From positions 40,831 through 104,830 of the forward strand of contig NZ_JBHUJW010000018.1 in assembly GCF_042683565.1 (NCBI RefSeq): a stretch of DNA of 64,000 nt, written 5' to 3'. The notes below the pieces were generated by a model. The model did no database searches, had not been told where the DNA came from, and saw only the letters and a program-made list of their open reading frames with translations. Origin of the DNA: Brevibacillus sp042683565. GTDB lineage: Bacteria > Bacillota > Bacilli > Brevibacillales > Brevibacillaceae. A program made the position numbers and the translations under genes. Positions 17,047-26,336 of the stretch are shown piece by piece; within the stretch, counting starts at the first letter, position 1, and every line of letters starts with the position of its first letter.

Positions 17047-17862
17047 TTATTGGCCGAAATACTTTTCGTTGATTTCTTTCAGCTTGCCGTTTTCCTTGAT
17101 TGTCTTCATGCCTTGGTTGATTTTGTCCAGCAGCTCGGTGTTGCCTTTTTTCACGATGATGCCGTAATGCTCGACCTCGAACGAATCATCCTTGACCAGC
17201 TTGAATTTCTTGTCTTTTATTTTCTTCGCGTAGTCCTGAAGCACAGCGTTGTCCGCTACAACAGCGTCTACCCGGCCGATGAAGAAGTCGTCTACGGCAG
17301 ACGGCGTATCGTCGTAGCCTTTGATGCCTTCATACGTATCGCCGAATGTCTTTTTCACGACTTGCTCGCCTGTCGTGGCAGACTGCACCCCGATCTTTTT
17401 GCCTTTCAGCTCCGACAGCTTGGTCACAGTCGAATCTTCCGGCAGAAGAATCAGCTGGTTCGCATCGAAGTAAGGCTCCGAAAAGTCGTATTTTTGTTTG
17501 CGCTCATCCGTGATGGTAACAGCGGAGATTCCCATGTCGACATTCCCTTTGTCAATGCCGTCAAACAGCGGGTCCCAACCGGTGTTTTTCACTTCGATCT
17601 TGATTCCGGCAGCATCCGCTACCGCTTGGATCACATCGATGTCAAAGCCCGTGATTTTGTCTGCCTCCATCTTTTCAAATGGCGGATAAGCAGCGTCCGT
17701 ACCTACTACATAAACCTTTTCCGTGGTTCCCGCTCCTGAACCGCCATTCGATGCTTGCTGGCCGCCCGATGCTTGACCGCCGCCCGATCCGCAGGCTGAG
17801 ACCATCAGTCCCACCCCTACAGTCAACGCAAGTGTAGCCAGCCATTTTTTCCCGATCCTCAA
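17047..17862 (-). CDS. Polar amino-acid ABC transporter, substrate-binding lipoprotein
   Basis: Family 3 extracellular solute-binding protein. The start is most likely the TTG at 17862, 8 nt after AAGGGGG; the longer in-frame ATG at 17928 adds residues unlike a signal peptide. The signal sequence ends in the lipobox VSAC, followed by a Gly/Ser/Gln-rich linker of about 30 residues. The domain shows AAYPPFE, GFDIDV, AVTITDERKQKYDFSEPY and DAVVADNAV, all typical of GlnH/ArtP-like proteins. Exact substrate is unknown. The cluster of DnaA boxes lies 36-110 bp upstream. Confidence 0.9.
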   Translation of the reverse strand: MRIGKKWLATLALTVGVGLMVSACGSGGGQASGGQQASNGGSGAGTTEKVYVVGTDAAYPPFEKMEADKITGFDIDVIQAVADAAGIKIEVKNTGWDPLFDGIDKGNVDMGISAVTITDERKQKYDFSEPYFDANQLILLPEDSTVTKLSELKGKKIGVQSATTGEQVVKKTFGDTYEGIKGYDDTPSAVDDFFIGRVDAVVADNAVLQDYAKKIKDKKFKLVKDDSFEVEHYGIIVKKGNTELLDKINQGMKTIKENGKLKEINEKYFGQ

Positions 17863-17897
17863 TCGAAAAACCCCCTTGATACTGTCTCTTTGTGATT

Positions 17898-17970
17898 TTA
17901 TCCACAGACTTATACACAAACAAATCATGTGTAATTCGCTTACTCCACAAGGTTATCCACATTTTACACA
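17898..17970 (+). promoter_or_regulatory. Cluster of DnaA boxes upstream of the ABC transporter genes
   Basis: On the plus strand TTATCCACA occurs at 17898-17906 and 17953-17961 (both perfect matches to TTATNCACA). TTATACACA (also a match) is at 17910-17918. A one-mismatch TTTTACACA lies at 17962-17970, and ACTCCACA at about 17942. All point the same way within 73 bp. They lie in the leader or promoter region of the binding-protein gene. B. subtilis has several such DnaA-box clusters away from oriC. Confidence 0.65.
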
Positions 17971-18159
17971 TGAAGTTGCGCACAAGCTGGGCGCAGCAAT
18001 TTCTTGCTCGTTTCGCGGCCATTTTTCACTCCGGTCAGAATGAGATGTCCACAACGGGCAAGAAGTTGCCAGAAAAAATGAAAGATTTCTGTCAGATATA
18101 CTTCTATCTGATACACAGGAATCCTCCTAGAAAATGCAGGCATCGCAGAAAAATATGAA

Positions 18160-18957
18160 TTATTCTTTTTCTGCTAAAATGATAATCTCCACCCGGCGGT
18201 TGCGCGCACGGTTCTCCTCATTGGAATTATCCACTAACGGCCTGGATTCTCCCAATCCTGCTACTGTAAAGCGGGTGGGAGACAATGTGTACACATCAAC
18301 CATTTCCCGCATTACCGCAATGGCGCGACCCGTCGACAGCTCCCAATTCGTCTTGTAGTGGCTTCGGGCAATCGGCACATCGTCAGTGTATCCCTCGATC
18401 CGCACGCGGTTGCCAAACTTCTGCAGCACACCCGCTACCGTCCCGACGACCTTTTTGCCCTCCTGCTTCAGCTCGTCCGAACCGCTTGCAAACAGGATGC
18501 TCACCGGCAGGCGGATACGCAAACCTTCTTGCGTCTCTTCAAAATCGAGATTCAGCTCGGCCAATGCGGAAGACAGCTGCGTTCGCACCGTTTCCATGTC
18601 GCGCTGAGCCGTGTCTGTCTCAGCAGAGCCAATCGGCGGGGCAGGAACAGCTGCATCCGGCACGGGTGGCTCCCCGGTATTTACCAGCGCCCTTTTCTGC
18701 GCTTCCAGTTCATGCACTTCCCGCTGCAGCTCCAGCTTTTGCAAGTTCAGCAGATCCATGCTCTCGTGGACTTGCTGCAGTGCCGCTTGTTGCTGGGCCG
18801 TTTCCTTTTTGGCTTCTTCCCGCTGGGTCTGTATGCTGGTCGCGTGGGACGCCGCGATAATCACCACGATGACGAACAACAGCGTAATCAGGTCGCTGTA
18901 GCTGATCAGCCAGCTTTTCTCCAGCTCCTTCTCGTCGTACAGCCGGTCGTCAAGCAT
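18160..18957 (-). CDS. motB: MotB-type flagellar stator protein
   Basis: Peptidoglycan-anchored half of the flagellar stator. The 265-residue protein has one N-terminal membrane segment (about residues 16-38) preceded by SWLISYSDL, whose Asp22 is the ion-binding residue. A Gln/Glu-rich coiled coil follows (~45-95). The C-terminal OmpA/MotB domain (~140-262) shows IEGYTDDVPI and NWELSTGRA plus RNRRVEI. It overlaps the 3' end of motA by 8 bp. It is rather divergent, so a second or specialised stator (MotPS-like) cannot be excluded. Confidence 0.9.
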   Translation of the reverse strand: MLDDRLYDEKELEKSWLISYSDLITLLFVIVVIIAASHATSIQTQREEAKKETAQQQAALQQVHESMDLLNLQKLELQREVHELEAQKRALVNTGEPPVPDAAVPAPPIGSAETDTAQRDMETVRTQLSSALAELNLDFEETQEGLRIRLPVSILFASGSDELKQEGKKVVGTVAGVLQKFGNRVRIEGYTDDVPIARSHYKTNWELSTGRAIAVMREMVDVYTLSPTRFTVAGLGESRPLVDNSNEENRARNRRVEIIILAEKE

Positions 18958-19759
18958 AGCGATCCTGCCTTTCGATCGTTCCCCTCATGCTGCCCGGCTC
19001 TTTGATCAGCACCAGCTTCTGGTCGCCGGGCAGGAACGAGTTCAGTTTTTCAAACAGCAAGCGCGGCGTCTCCATCCGCTGCAGGCCGACGCAGCCTTCG
19101 ATGTAGAGGCGCTTCTCGAACATTTCCCGGTCATACAAGTCCATCAGCCGGTAGTAGCAGGGCAGCGCCAGCATGTTCGCGAGGAGCGCGCCATAGAGCG
19201 TAGCGACGACGGCCGCGCTCAGGCTGTGCCCCGTCACCGTAAAGTCAGAGAGCGACTTCAGTACGCCCGTCATCCCGAGCAGCGTCCCGACCAGCCCCAT
19301 CCCGGGAGCCAGCAAGCTGACAAGCCGGAAAAAGCCTGCGGATTGCTGGTAGCGGTACTGCTCCCCTTTTAATTCGTTTTCCAGAATGAGGCGCAGCTCG
19401 TCCTCCGGTACGCCCTCGATCGCGAGCAGACTGCCGCGCTGCACGAACGAGTCCCTCTCCTTTTGCAGTTCCTGCTCGAGCGCGATATACCCCTGTTCCT
19501 TCTGCACGAGCGCGTAGTAGTAGAAGCGCTTGATCGTCTCCTCGACGTTGCTCTCGCGCCCATGAATGAGCAAGCGCGCGATCGCTTTCAGATCCAAATG
19601 CTTGCGCTTGATGGCATAGGAGATGATGACAGCGAGCGCGACCAGCTCGATCGCGGTCGGATTGACCAAATCGGCCAGACTGCCGTTCAGGTAGACGGCG
19701 TGGATGAAGATGAGCAGCACTCCTCCGATGAGGAGCAGCGAGCGGCGTTTTGTGGACAA
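18950..19759 (-). CDS. motA: MotA-type flagellar stator protein
   Basis: Ion channel subunit that couples ion flow to flagellar rotation. The start is a TTG at 19759, 6 nt after AGGAAGGTG; longer in-frame starts run through the promoter. At 269 residues it has two N-terminal membrane segments, a cytoplasmic loop of ~100 residues, and two C-terminal segments. The family signature LLAPGMGLVGTLLGMTGVLKSL lies near residues 145-166, and VVATLYGALLANMLALP forms the last segment. A sigma-D promoter lies 50 bp upstream. It overlaps motB. Confidence 0.9.
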   Translation of the reverse strand: MSTKRRSLLLIGGVLLIFIHAVYLNGSLADLVNPTAIELVALAVIISYAIKRKHLDLKAIARLLIHGRESNVEETIKRFYYYALVQKEQGYIALEQELQKERDSFVQRGSLLAIEGVPEDELRLILENELKGEQYRYQQSAGFFRLVSLLAPGMGLVGTLLGMTGVLKSLSDFTVTGHSLSAAVVATLYGALLANMLALPCYYRLMDLYDREMFEKRLYIEGCVGLQRMETPRLLFEKLNSFLPGDQKLVLIKEPGSMRGTIERQDRYA

Positions 19760-19808
19760 TGGTGTCACCTTCCTAGTGGTTTGACTCGAAAACGGATGAT
19801 CCTTTGGT

Positions 19809-19835
19809 TTATCGGCAGTTTTAATTTTATTATTA
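19809..19835 (-). promoter_or_regulatory. Sigma-D promoter of motAB
   Basis: TAAT (19832-19835), 15 nt spacer, GCCGATAA (19809-19816) on the minus strand. This is close to the flagellar sigma-D consensus TAAA-N15-GCCGATAT. Confidence 0.7.
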
Positions 19836-19941
19836 TAACAGAGGTTTTCGATCACATGGAGATTCGCTCGAATATGAATGAAACGGGGTTCATTTTTCAT
19901 TCAAAAGAAGAGCCACACGTTTATAAAGCCGCCGAAAATAA

Positions 19942-19978
19942 TAGGAGGCTGCCTGTGAAAAACAGCAAGCCCCCCTTA
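19942..19978 (-). terminator. Likely terminator between fliB and motA
   Basis: GGGGGCTTGCTG pairs imperfectly with CAGGCAGCCTCC around a TTTTTCA loop on the minus strand, followed by TATTATTTT. It lies about 45 bp after the methylase stop. Confidence 0.55.
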
Positions 19979-20022
19979 CACTCTGCACAAAAACCTCACG
20001 AAAAGCCTTTATGAAAAAGGTA

Positions 20023-21261
20023 TTAATTTTTAATTAAAATCGCCATATAAGCAATGCTGGAAAAGCCGTTTGCCACCAGTAGTTCGTGTATTCTTCTCAA
20101 GTACAGGCTATCGTGTTCTACTACTTTTGAAAACGATTGGATGAGTTTTATCACATGCTCTATGCTAAATGACTCTTTGTGATAGCCAGCCATTCCAATG
20201 AGATGAAGCTTGATCAGTGAATAATGCACAACCAGCATCACGTATTCCTCGAAAACTTTCATCGAAGTCGAGTGCGGAAATACATTCTTGAATACGTAAT
20301 TCACCAAGTAATTCTCAAGTATGTATTCCCTCTCTTGCATGACTGGCAAGTAGTACTCCTGATAACTTTTTTGATATCTATCACTCACCTCGTCAATAGC
20401 TGCCTCTGCTGTAAATTGAAGTCCTTGCAGCATCTCTTGATAGCATTCAAAATATCTGACTCGAGTATTGATTCCCGTTGCAACACGAAAATCAGCGAGT
20501 TCTTTCATCAGTTGCATCTGGATCGTTACAGAAGTTGAAATACCTGATAAACTTTTCTTCACTTCTTCTTCCATGATCAATGCGTCATAAGCTTGAATCA
20601 GTTGCGGGATGGCTTGATAATTTCCCTCGTCTATACATTCTTGTACTTTCTGATAGAACATGCCAAGAATGATTAAGCGATCTGAAAGAGGATAGTGACG
20701 ATTTTGTATTGTCTTTATTGTAAATATTCGCAGTTCCCAAAAGTAACGGTCAAGCTCGTTTGTCTTCTCTGCTGCTGTATGAATAATATGCCTTACATAG
20801 TGACGCATGTTTGGGGGTTCCATTACTTCTTCAAATTCCATTTTATTTGGATTAAGCAAACTAAGCCGCACTGCCTCAGGACAAGACAAGGTTAATGATT
20901 TTTCCAATGCGCCATTTACTATATTCGCCACACGCGGAAACGTGCTGCAAAGATTGGACAGATAGTCTTCGCCTAATTTCAGTTGAAGCAAGCATAATTT
21001 TTCTTCTGTCAAAAGTGGACATGCCATTTCTTTCATTTTGAAAGTAGCATACTGTCCGTGGGACGGATTGGCGTGATTTCTTTTTAACACCTCACGAAAC
21101 AGATCACTTATTTCAGGATCTGCTACTTTTTCGTATTTACGATAAGTATTTTGATCGATATCTACACTCCATCCACTGCAGCAAGTATCTTCGCAAGCAG
21201 CCCCAGTACAGGCAAACCTTTTGTAATAATCCGGAACAAGTGCAACGATCGGTTTTTCCAT
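20023..21261 (-). CDS. fliB: Flagellin lysine-N-methylase
   Basis: Methylates lysine side chains of flagellin. The 412-residue protein starts MEKPIVALVPDYYKRFAC and has the family's Cys-rich N-terminal signature (CTGAACEDTCCSGW, residues ~17-30). Further conserved Cys occur in ACPLL, CLLQ, LCSTFPR and LSCPEA within the first 160 residues, consistent with the iron-sulfur/radical-type chemistry proposed for FliB. The C-terminal half is helical and poorly conserved. The ATG at 21261 or the adjacent one at 21264 follows GAAGGAAA. It lies at the end of the pseudaminic acid gene block, which points to flagellin as substrate. Confidence 0.88.
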   Translation of the reverse strand: MEKPIVALVPDYYKRFACTGAACEDTCCSGWSVDIDQNTYRKYEKVADPEISDLFREVLKRNHANPSHGQYATFKMKEMACPLLTEEKLCLLQLKLGEDYLSNLCSTFPRVANIVNGALEKSLTLSCPEAVRLSLLNPNKMEFEEVMEPPNMRHYVRHIIHTAAEKTNELDRYFWELRIFTIKTIQNRHYPLSDRLIILGMFYQKVQECIDEGNYQAIPQLIQAYDALIMEEEVKKSLSGISTSVTIQMQLMKELADFRVATGINTRVRYFECYQEMLQGLQFTAEAAIDEVSDRYQKSYQEYYLPVMQEREYILENYLVNYVFKNVFPHSTSMKVFEEYVMLVVHYSLIKLHLIGMAGYHKESFSIEHVIKLIQSFSKVVEHDSLYLRRIHELLVANGFSSIAYMAILIKN

Positions 21262-21353
21262 CATATCGTTTCCTTCTCTTCTGTTATATTATTTGCCTCT
21301 ACATAATAATTTCCAGGGTTAAGATGGTAGTTGGCTTTTCAATTATTTACGAA

Positions 21354-22976
21354 TTAAGTAAGGTAAGGTTCAAGCATATGATCTATTTCCGCTTTCCAAT
21401 CGACAACCAGCTTGTACAGCTGTTGAGACAGTACCTGCTTCAACTGATACGAGTCGTGATGGTTATAGGAGTGAACGACCACCGTAAACAAATGAACGAT
21501 CTCATCGTTAAGGATGCTAATCTGATCGAACTGCAAACTTTCATGGAGTGATTCGAGCTGGCTCATAATCAGGAGATAAGCGTCTATGATCTCTTGCATA
21601 ACTTGTTTCGTTGGTTCGAGCTCATCCTGTTCTACTTTTGAAATGACAAATCCAAGTGAGTCCAGAATTGAATCAGATACTCTTTTTAATTGTTCCAAAA
21701 GCTTTTGTGACTTAATAACAGGAGGAAGCTCGGTCTCTGCCCTGGATTGACTGATAACATCCGAAGAATTTTGCGAATAATCGGTTCTTTTTACTTTGGA
21801 TTCGATTTTTACTTCTAATGAAAAATCATCCTTGAAATGAAAATAGTAATCCTTTTCTCCACAATTAAACACTCTGGTAGCGTTTTCCAGAAACTCATTT
21901 GTCGGTGTCCGTTTTAACAGTTGGGACCCAGCATCCAGTTCCGCAACGTAATCAAAAAGTTTGCGTAACGATGCCTCCATCGCATGCCCGTATTTTTTGA
22001 ACAAGACACCGTCAATATCCCCTTGACCAACGCGCTTATAGAAGGTAGGGTTATATCTCCTTAATAGACTGATCACCCTGTCCTTATCTTCTACCGAAGC
22101 AATATTGTCTTGCTCACAATGAAAATGATAATAACGTGTTTCTGATGGGACTCGATGTTCTTCCACTAATAAACTACGAATAAGTTTATGGGAATCTGAT
22201 AAGTAGAACTTTGAAGTTTCATCCAGGATTGTCCAAGGGTTATTATAGGCGCAGGACATCGAATAAACTTTTTCATTATGCTGTTGGTACATGACAAAGT
22301 CGGATTTCAAAATTTCTCTTCCAACCATAAAGTTTATTTCCGCGCGGGAGAAGCCTGAATTTTCTATGATGAGCGAAAAAGTATTAGGTGCGAATTTCCC
22401 ACATAGCATGGCAATATAACCGCCATAAGAGCTTCCATAGGCAATTACCTTCTGCTTGTTCACTTGTGGAAAACGCTTGAAAATATCGCCAAGCACCGTT
22501 AAACAGTCAAGTGTCGGCAAAAACCCAAAAGATTGATATTCGTTCCTCCCGGTAACTCTGAGAATTTGACAGCGCGGGTCAAGAGACTGCATCCCTTTGC
22601 TTTCTAACACTTTGACAATTCGTTGTTTTAACTCCACGTCAGAAGTAATATGATCCCAATAGTCGACAGGCGTATGATATAGCTTTTCCATACTCTCCTT
22701 GAACGAATTGTCCAGATACATGAGCCTAGTGCGGTGAATCCCAAAGTAATTCATAGACACCACTATACAATTGTATCTTTCCGCCAAGTACGGGTTCAAT
22801 TTTTGCGAATAATATTCGGAGTCAGCGGTCCCGCCAAACCCTGGAATAGATAAAATGACTCCTGTATCATTCGTAACCCCATCACCAGGAATTGACACAT
22901 AATAATCAATCGGGTCTCTTTTTATAAAGAGTTCTATATCTGCATGAGGTGTAATCATAAATTTCAATGTCGACAT
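21354..22976 (-). CDS. DUF2920-family alpha/beta-hydrolase with an added C-terminal helical module
   Basis: The first ~370 residues look like DUF2920, a hydrolase-fold family found in flagellar glycosylation loci of Campylobacter. ILSIPGFGGTADS resembles an oxyanion strand, YGSSYGG is the nucleophile elbow (Ser near 195), and KKYGHAMEAS could supply the His. Substrate is unknown; a deacylase or esterase acting on the flagellin sugar is a guess. The last ~120 residues are helical. The pattern resembles the small proteins encoded beside the two Maf glycosyltransferases at 33929-34285 and 36308-36580. The ATG at 22976 follows AGGTGGG. Confidence 0.75.
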   Translation of the reverse strand: MSTLKFMITPHADIELFIKRDPIDYYVSIPGDGVTNDTGVILSIPGFGGTADSEYYSQKLNPYLAERYNCIVVSMNYFGIHRTRLMYLDNSFKESMEKLYHTPVDYWDHITSDVELKQRIVKVLESKGMQSLDPRCQILRVTGRNEYQSFGFLPTLDCLTVLGDIFKRFPQVNKQKVIAYGSSYGGYIAMLCGKFAPNTFSLIIENSGFSRAEINFMVGREILKSDFVMYQQHNEKVYSMSCAYNNPWTILDETSKFYLSDSHKLIRSLLVEEHRVPSETRYYHFHCEQDNIASVEDKDRVISLLRRYNPTFYKRVGQGDIDGVLFKKYGHAMEASLRKLFDYVAELDAGSQLLKRTPTNEFLENATRVFNCGEKDYYFHFKDDFSLEVKIESKVKRTDYSQNSSDVISQSRAETELPPVIKSQKLLEQLKRVSDSILDSLGFVISKVEQDELEPTKQVMQEIIDAYLLIMSQLESLHESLQFDQISILNDEIVHLFTVVVHSYNHHDSYQLKQVLSQQLYKLVVDWKAEIDHMLEPYLT

Positions 22977-23064
22977 ATTAACCCACCTATTTGAGTTTAG
23001 AGAAATAAGGCTGCCTGAAATAAATGGGGTTGGGCAAAACCGCCTTCAAATATGCTCGATTCTG

Positions 23065-24273
23065 TTATTGATATTCATAATATGACAGCACTTTTTCAAC
23101 ACCACAGATCACATCTTCTACATCCTGATCACTCATCGCCGGAAAAAGCGGAAGAGTTATAATTCGTTCATATAACCATTCAGAAATGGGAGCTATACCT
23201 GGCTTATATCCCAAGTTTTGATAATATGGGTGCAAATGCACCGGGATGTAATGTACATTGACACCTATATTCTCAGCGATCAGCGCTTCAAAGACTTCTT
23301 TGCGGCCAACTGTTAAATTTTCCAGATTCAGTTGGATGACATAGATATGCCAGCTGGAATCACAACCGTCCAGTTGATAGGGAATATTGACTAAAGGGTT
23401 ATTTGCAAAACGCCGATTGTACTCCGACGCAATTTGTCGGCGGCGGTAGACAAACTCATCCAACCTCTCCATTTGCGACCTTCCCAGCGCAGCCTGCAAA
23501 TCAGTCATGCGATAATTGTATCCGAGATCCACCATCTCATAATACCAAGGTCCCTCTGGCTGCTTATGCATAAAAGATGCTTCCCTTGTAATTCCATGAC
23601 TGCGAAACAGTAATAATTTATCGTAAAGATCCTTCGAGTTGGTGGTAATAACCCCCCCCTCTCCTGTTGTTATATGTTTGACAGGATGAAAGCTTAGCAT
23701 AGTCATATCAGCTATACTTCCTACACGCTTACCTTTGTAGAAGGCACCCAGAGAATGGGCAGCATCCTCTATTACGAGTAAATTATGTTCTCTGGCAATC
23801 TCCATAATCTCTGAAAGTTCAGCAGGCTGACCTGTAAAATCTACAGGAATAATGGCTCTTGTACGAGGTGTAATCAGAGAGCGAATTTTTTGAGTGTCGA
23901 TGTTATATGTATCAGGACGAATGTCCGCAAAAACAACCGTTCCCCCACAATATCGAACACAGTTAGCACTTGCCGCAAACGTCATAGGTGTGGTGATTAC
24001 CTCGTCACCTGCTGTGATACCAGCAGCGTAACAAGCACCATGCAAAGCAGCGGTTCCATTGGAAAACGCAACCGCATACTTTGCTCCGACCTTGTCCGCG
24101 ACCGCTTCTTCAAACTCTTTTAGTTTTGGTCCCTGTGTTAAAAAGGGCGATTGCAAAGTTTGTACAACCGCCTCAATATCTTGCTCGGAAACCCACTGCT
24201 TGCCATAGGAGAGATAAGTATCTCGAACTGGTGCCCCCCCATGGATTGCCAATTTCCCCCGATTTGCTGACAT
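23065..24273 (-). CDS. pseC: UDP-4-amino-4,6-dideoxy-N-acetyl-beta-L-altrosamine transaminase
   Basis: DegT/DnrJ/EryC1-family PLP aminotransferase, 402 residues, making the 4-amino sugar of the pseudaminic acid route. It shows SNGTAALH (PLP phosphate), VIEDAAHSLGA (ring-stacking/Asp) and SFHPVKHITTGEGG with the Schiff-base Lys in HPVKH, the wording typical of PseC. The ATG at 24273 follows AGGAGG. It lies in the block with PseI, PseH and PseG, which is why I prefer PseC over other sugar transaminases. Confidence 0.88.
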   Translation of the reverse strand: MSANRGKLAIHGGAPVRDTYLSYGKQWVSEQDIEAVVQTLQSPFLTQGPKLKEFEEAVADKVGAKYAVAFSNGTAALHGACYAAGITAGDEVITTPMTFAASANCVRYCGGTVVFADIRPDTYNIDTQKIRSLITPRTRAIIPVDFTGQPAELSEIMEIAREHNLLVIEDAAHSLGAFYKGKRVGSIADMTMLSFHPVKHITTGEGGVITTNSKDLYDKLLLFRSHGITREASFMHKQPEGPWYYEMVDLGYNYRMTDLQAALGRSQMERLDEFVYRRRQIASEYNRRFANNPLVNIPYQLDGCDSSWHIYVIQLNLENLTVGRKEVFEALIAENIGVNVHYIPVHLHPYYQNLGYKPGIAPISEWLYERIITLPLFPAMSDQDVEDVICGVEKVLSYYEYQ

Positions 24274-24283
24274 GGTTTTCCTC

Positions 24284-25228
24284 CTATATCAGGTTTGTTT
24301 TCTCGATCCATGCTTCGGTTCGACGGATTCCTTCCTCAAGTGAAATCTCTGGCTTCCAATTCAGCAGGCGCGTCGCTTTCTGGTAATTACAAAGGAGCTT
24401 TTGAATTTCCGCTTGCGGGTGAATGTGTTCTACATGTTGGATGCGATTCTTGTCTTGAACAATTAGCATAGCCAAATCATTAATGCTAATATCACGGCCT
24501 AAACCAGCATTTACAATATGGCCATTAACAGCATCGGAATAGCCCGCTTCAACAACAAACCGTGCACAATCTTCAACATATAGCAAATCACGAGTTTGAG
24601 TCCCATCTCCGTATATGCACAAGTTTTCGCCGTTTAACTTCCGCTTCAGGAAGACGGCAACAACTCCACCTTCGCCACCGGTTTTTTGAAACGGTCCGTA
24701 CGTGTTAAACGGTCGAATTACAACCGTTGGCAGTCCATATGCAAAATAATAGGATAGAACCATGTTTTCCCCGGCAATTTTCGATCCTGCATACGGGGAA
24801 GCAGGTTTAATTGGATGTTCCTCTGTAATTCCGGTTTCATCCTTGCAGCGATCATAAACCATGCACGTACTCATAAAGACCATTTTTACGTTGTTTTTAC
24901 GGCACTGCTCCAAAACGTAGAAAGTTCCAACTGTATCGTTATTAAATGTAGGGCGTGGGTCATCAATACTGTCTTGAACATTGATACTTGCACCCAAGTG
25001 ATAACAAATGCTGAATTGGTTTTGAAACAACTGCTCCAGCACGTTTTCATCTTTTATATCCCCATGAACAAATGAACGAAATCCCGGATGATTCTCAAAC
25101 TCGACAATGTTCTCACGGCGGCCATTGGACAAGTCATCCAAAACCCATACTTGATGACCATCATCTAACAGACGCTTCACTACCCAACGTCCAATAAAGC
25201 CTGCTCCACCTGTTACCAGTACATTCAT
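24284..25228 (-). CDS. NAD-dependent nucleotide-sugar epimerase/dehydratase
   Basis: Extended short-chain dehydrogenase of 314 residues. It has a Rossmann motif (VTGGAGFIG, residues ~4-12), a STCMVYD serine region and the catalytic YAGSK Tyr-x3-Lys. RPFNTYGP and GDGTQTRDLLYVEDCA are typical of UDP-glucose epimerase or dTDP-glucose dehydratase relatives. The start at 25228 (MNVLVTGG) follows AAAGGGTGCT. It is not one of the six standard Pse enzymes, so it may add a second sugar or a variant of pseudaminic acid. It sits 11 bp from pseC. Confidence 0.82.
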   Translation of the reverse strand: MNVLVTGGAGFIGRWVVKRLLDDGHQVWVLDDLSNGRRENIVEFENHPGFRSFVHGDIKDENVLEQLFQNQFSICYHLGASINVQDSIDDPRPTFNNDTVGTFYVLEQCRKNNVKMVFMSTCMVYDRCKDETGITEEHPIKPASPYAGSKIAGENMVLSYYFAYGLPTVVIRPFNTYGPFQKTGGEGGVVAVFLKRKLNGENLCIYGDGTQTRDLLYVEDCARFVVEAGYSDAVNGHIVNAGLGRDISINDLAMLIVQDKNRIQHVEHIHPQAEIQKLLCNYQKATRLLNWKPEISLEEGIRRTEAWIEKTNLI

Positions 25229-25244
25229 TGCTAGCACCCTTTCG

Positions 25245-26309
25245 TTATTCGTCAAACAATTCCCAGCTTGCTGGTGTCCCTTTTTTTACATCTCGCTTTA
25301 CTTTTTTGCCAAGTAATTGGTCAATATACTTGGGGGGGAGTCCGTAACCCGGGCGAATAGCGCGCAAGTTTTGTTTTGTCAGAGTCTCTCCCTTTTTTAT
25401 GTCCTCCACGACATAGAGTGAACGTCGAAAGACTAAAGAGTTTTTTTCCTTTTCTGTTGGACCGTACCTGACTTTGCCAAGACTTTGCCAAGCACGCTCC
25501 GATTCGACCACGAGACTTTCAAATTCTTGCGGCTCCAATGAGAAGGCCGAATCCACGCCTCCATCAGCTCGTCTCAAAGTGAAGTGTTTCTCAATGACTG
25601 TTGCTCCAAGGGCTACACTCGCGACAGCGACACCGACACCCATCGTATGGTCAGATAATCCAACCTCTACATTGAACAATTCACGCATATGCGGAATCGT
25701 AAGAATATTAGTATTTTCAGGTGAGGCTGGATAGGTACTTGTACATTTTAACAAGACCAGATGTTCGCAACCTTCTTCACGCGCTGCGCGAACTGCTTCG
25801 TCCAGCTCTGCAATTGAGGCCATACCCGTAGAAATAATGATTGGTTTGCCCGTGCGTGCGACTCTGCGAATTAGAGGAAGATCGATATTCTCAAAAGATG
25901 CAATTTTGTAGATGGGAACATCCAGACTCTCTAAAAAGTCGACAGCAGACTCATCAAAAGGCGTACTAAAACCGATCATTCCCAACTCCTTGCAACGATC
26001 AAAAATAGGCTTGTGCCATTCCCAAGGAGTATACGCCTCTTGATACAACTTGTACAAAGACTTCCCTTTCCACAAGCTATTTGGGTCATCTATCGAGAAC
26101 TCACCCTCTGCATGGTCGATCGTCATCGTGTCGGCTGTATAGGTTTGAATTTTGAGAGCGTGTGCCCCCGCCTTCGCTGCCGCTTCTACGATCTCCAATG
26201 CACGTTCCAATGATTGATTGTGGTTACCAGACATCTCCGCAATGATAAATGGTTGAACATCCCGACCAATCTTTCTGTTCCCTATCACAAAAGATTTAGG
26301 TTGACTCAT
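25245..26309 (-). CDS. pseI: Pseudaminic acid synthase
   Basis: Condenses the 2,4-diacetamido-trideoxy-altrose with phosphoenolpyruvate to pseudaminic acid. The NeuB-like TIM barrel (residues ~20-270) shows EMSGNHNQS, ALKIQTYTADT, STPFDE, STGMAS and SDHTMG. A C-terminal SAF (antifreeze-like) domain (~290-350) has RRSLYVVEDIKKGE and RPGYGLPP. At 354 residues it is normal length. EMSGNHN and the neighbouring PseG/PseH favour PseI over the sialic acid synthase NeuB. Confidence 0.92.
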   Translation of the reverse strand: MSQPKSFVIGNRKIGRDVQPFIIAEMSGNHNQSLERALEIVEAAAKAGAHALKIQTYTADTMTIDHAEGEFSIDDPNSLWKGKSLYKLYQEAYTPWEWHKPIFDRCKELGMIGFSTPFDESAVDFLESLDVPIYKIASFENIDLPLIRRVARTGKPIIISTGMASIAELDEAVRAAREEGCEHLVLLKCTSTYPASPENTNILTIPHMRELFNVEVGLSDHTMGVGVAVASVALGATVIEKHFTLRRADGGVDSAFSLEPQEFESLVVESERAWQSLGKVRYGPTEKEKNSLVFRRSLYVVEDIKKGETLTKQNLRAIRPGYGLPPKYIDQLLGKKVKRDVKKGTPASWELFDE

Positions 26310-26336
26310 TTCATTTCTCCCTAATCGAAATGGTTT

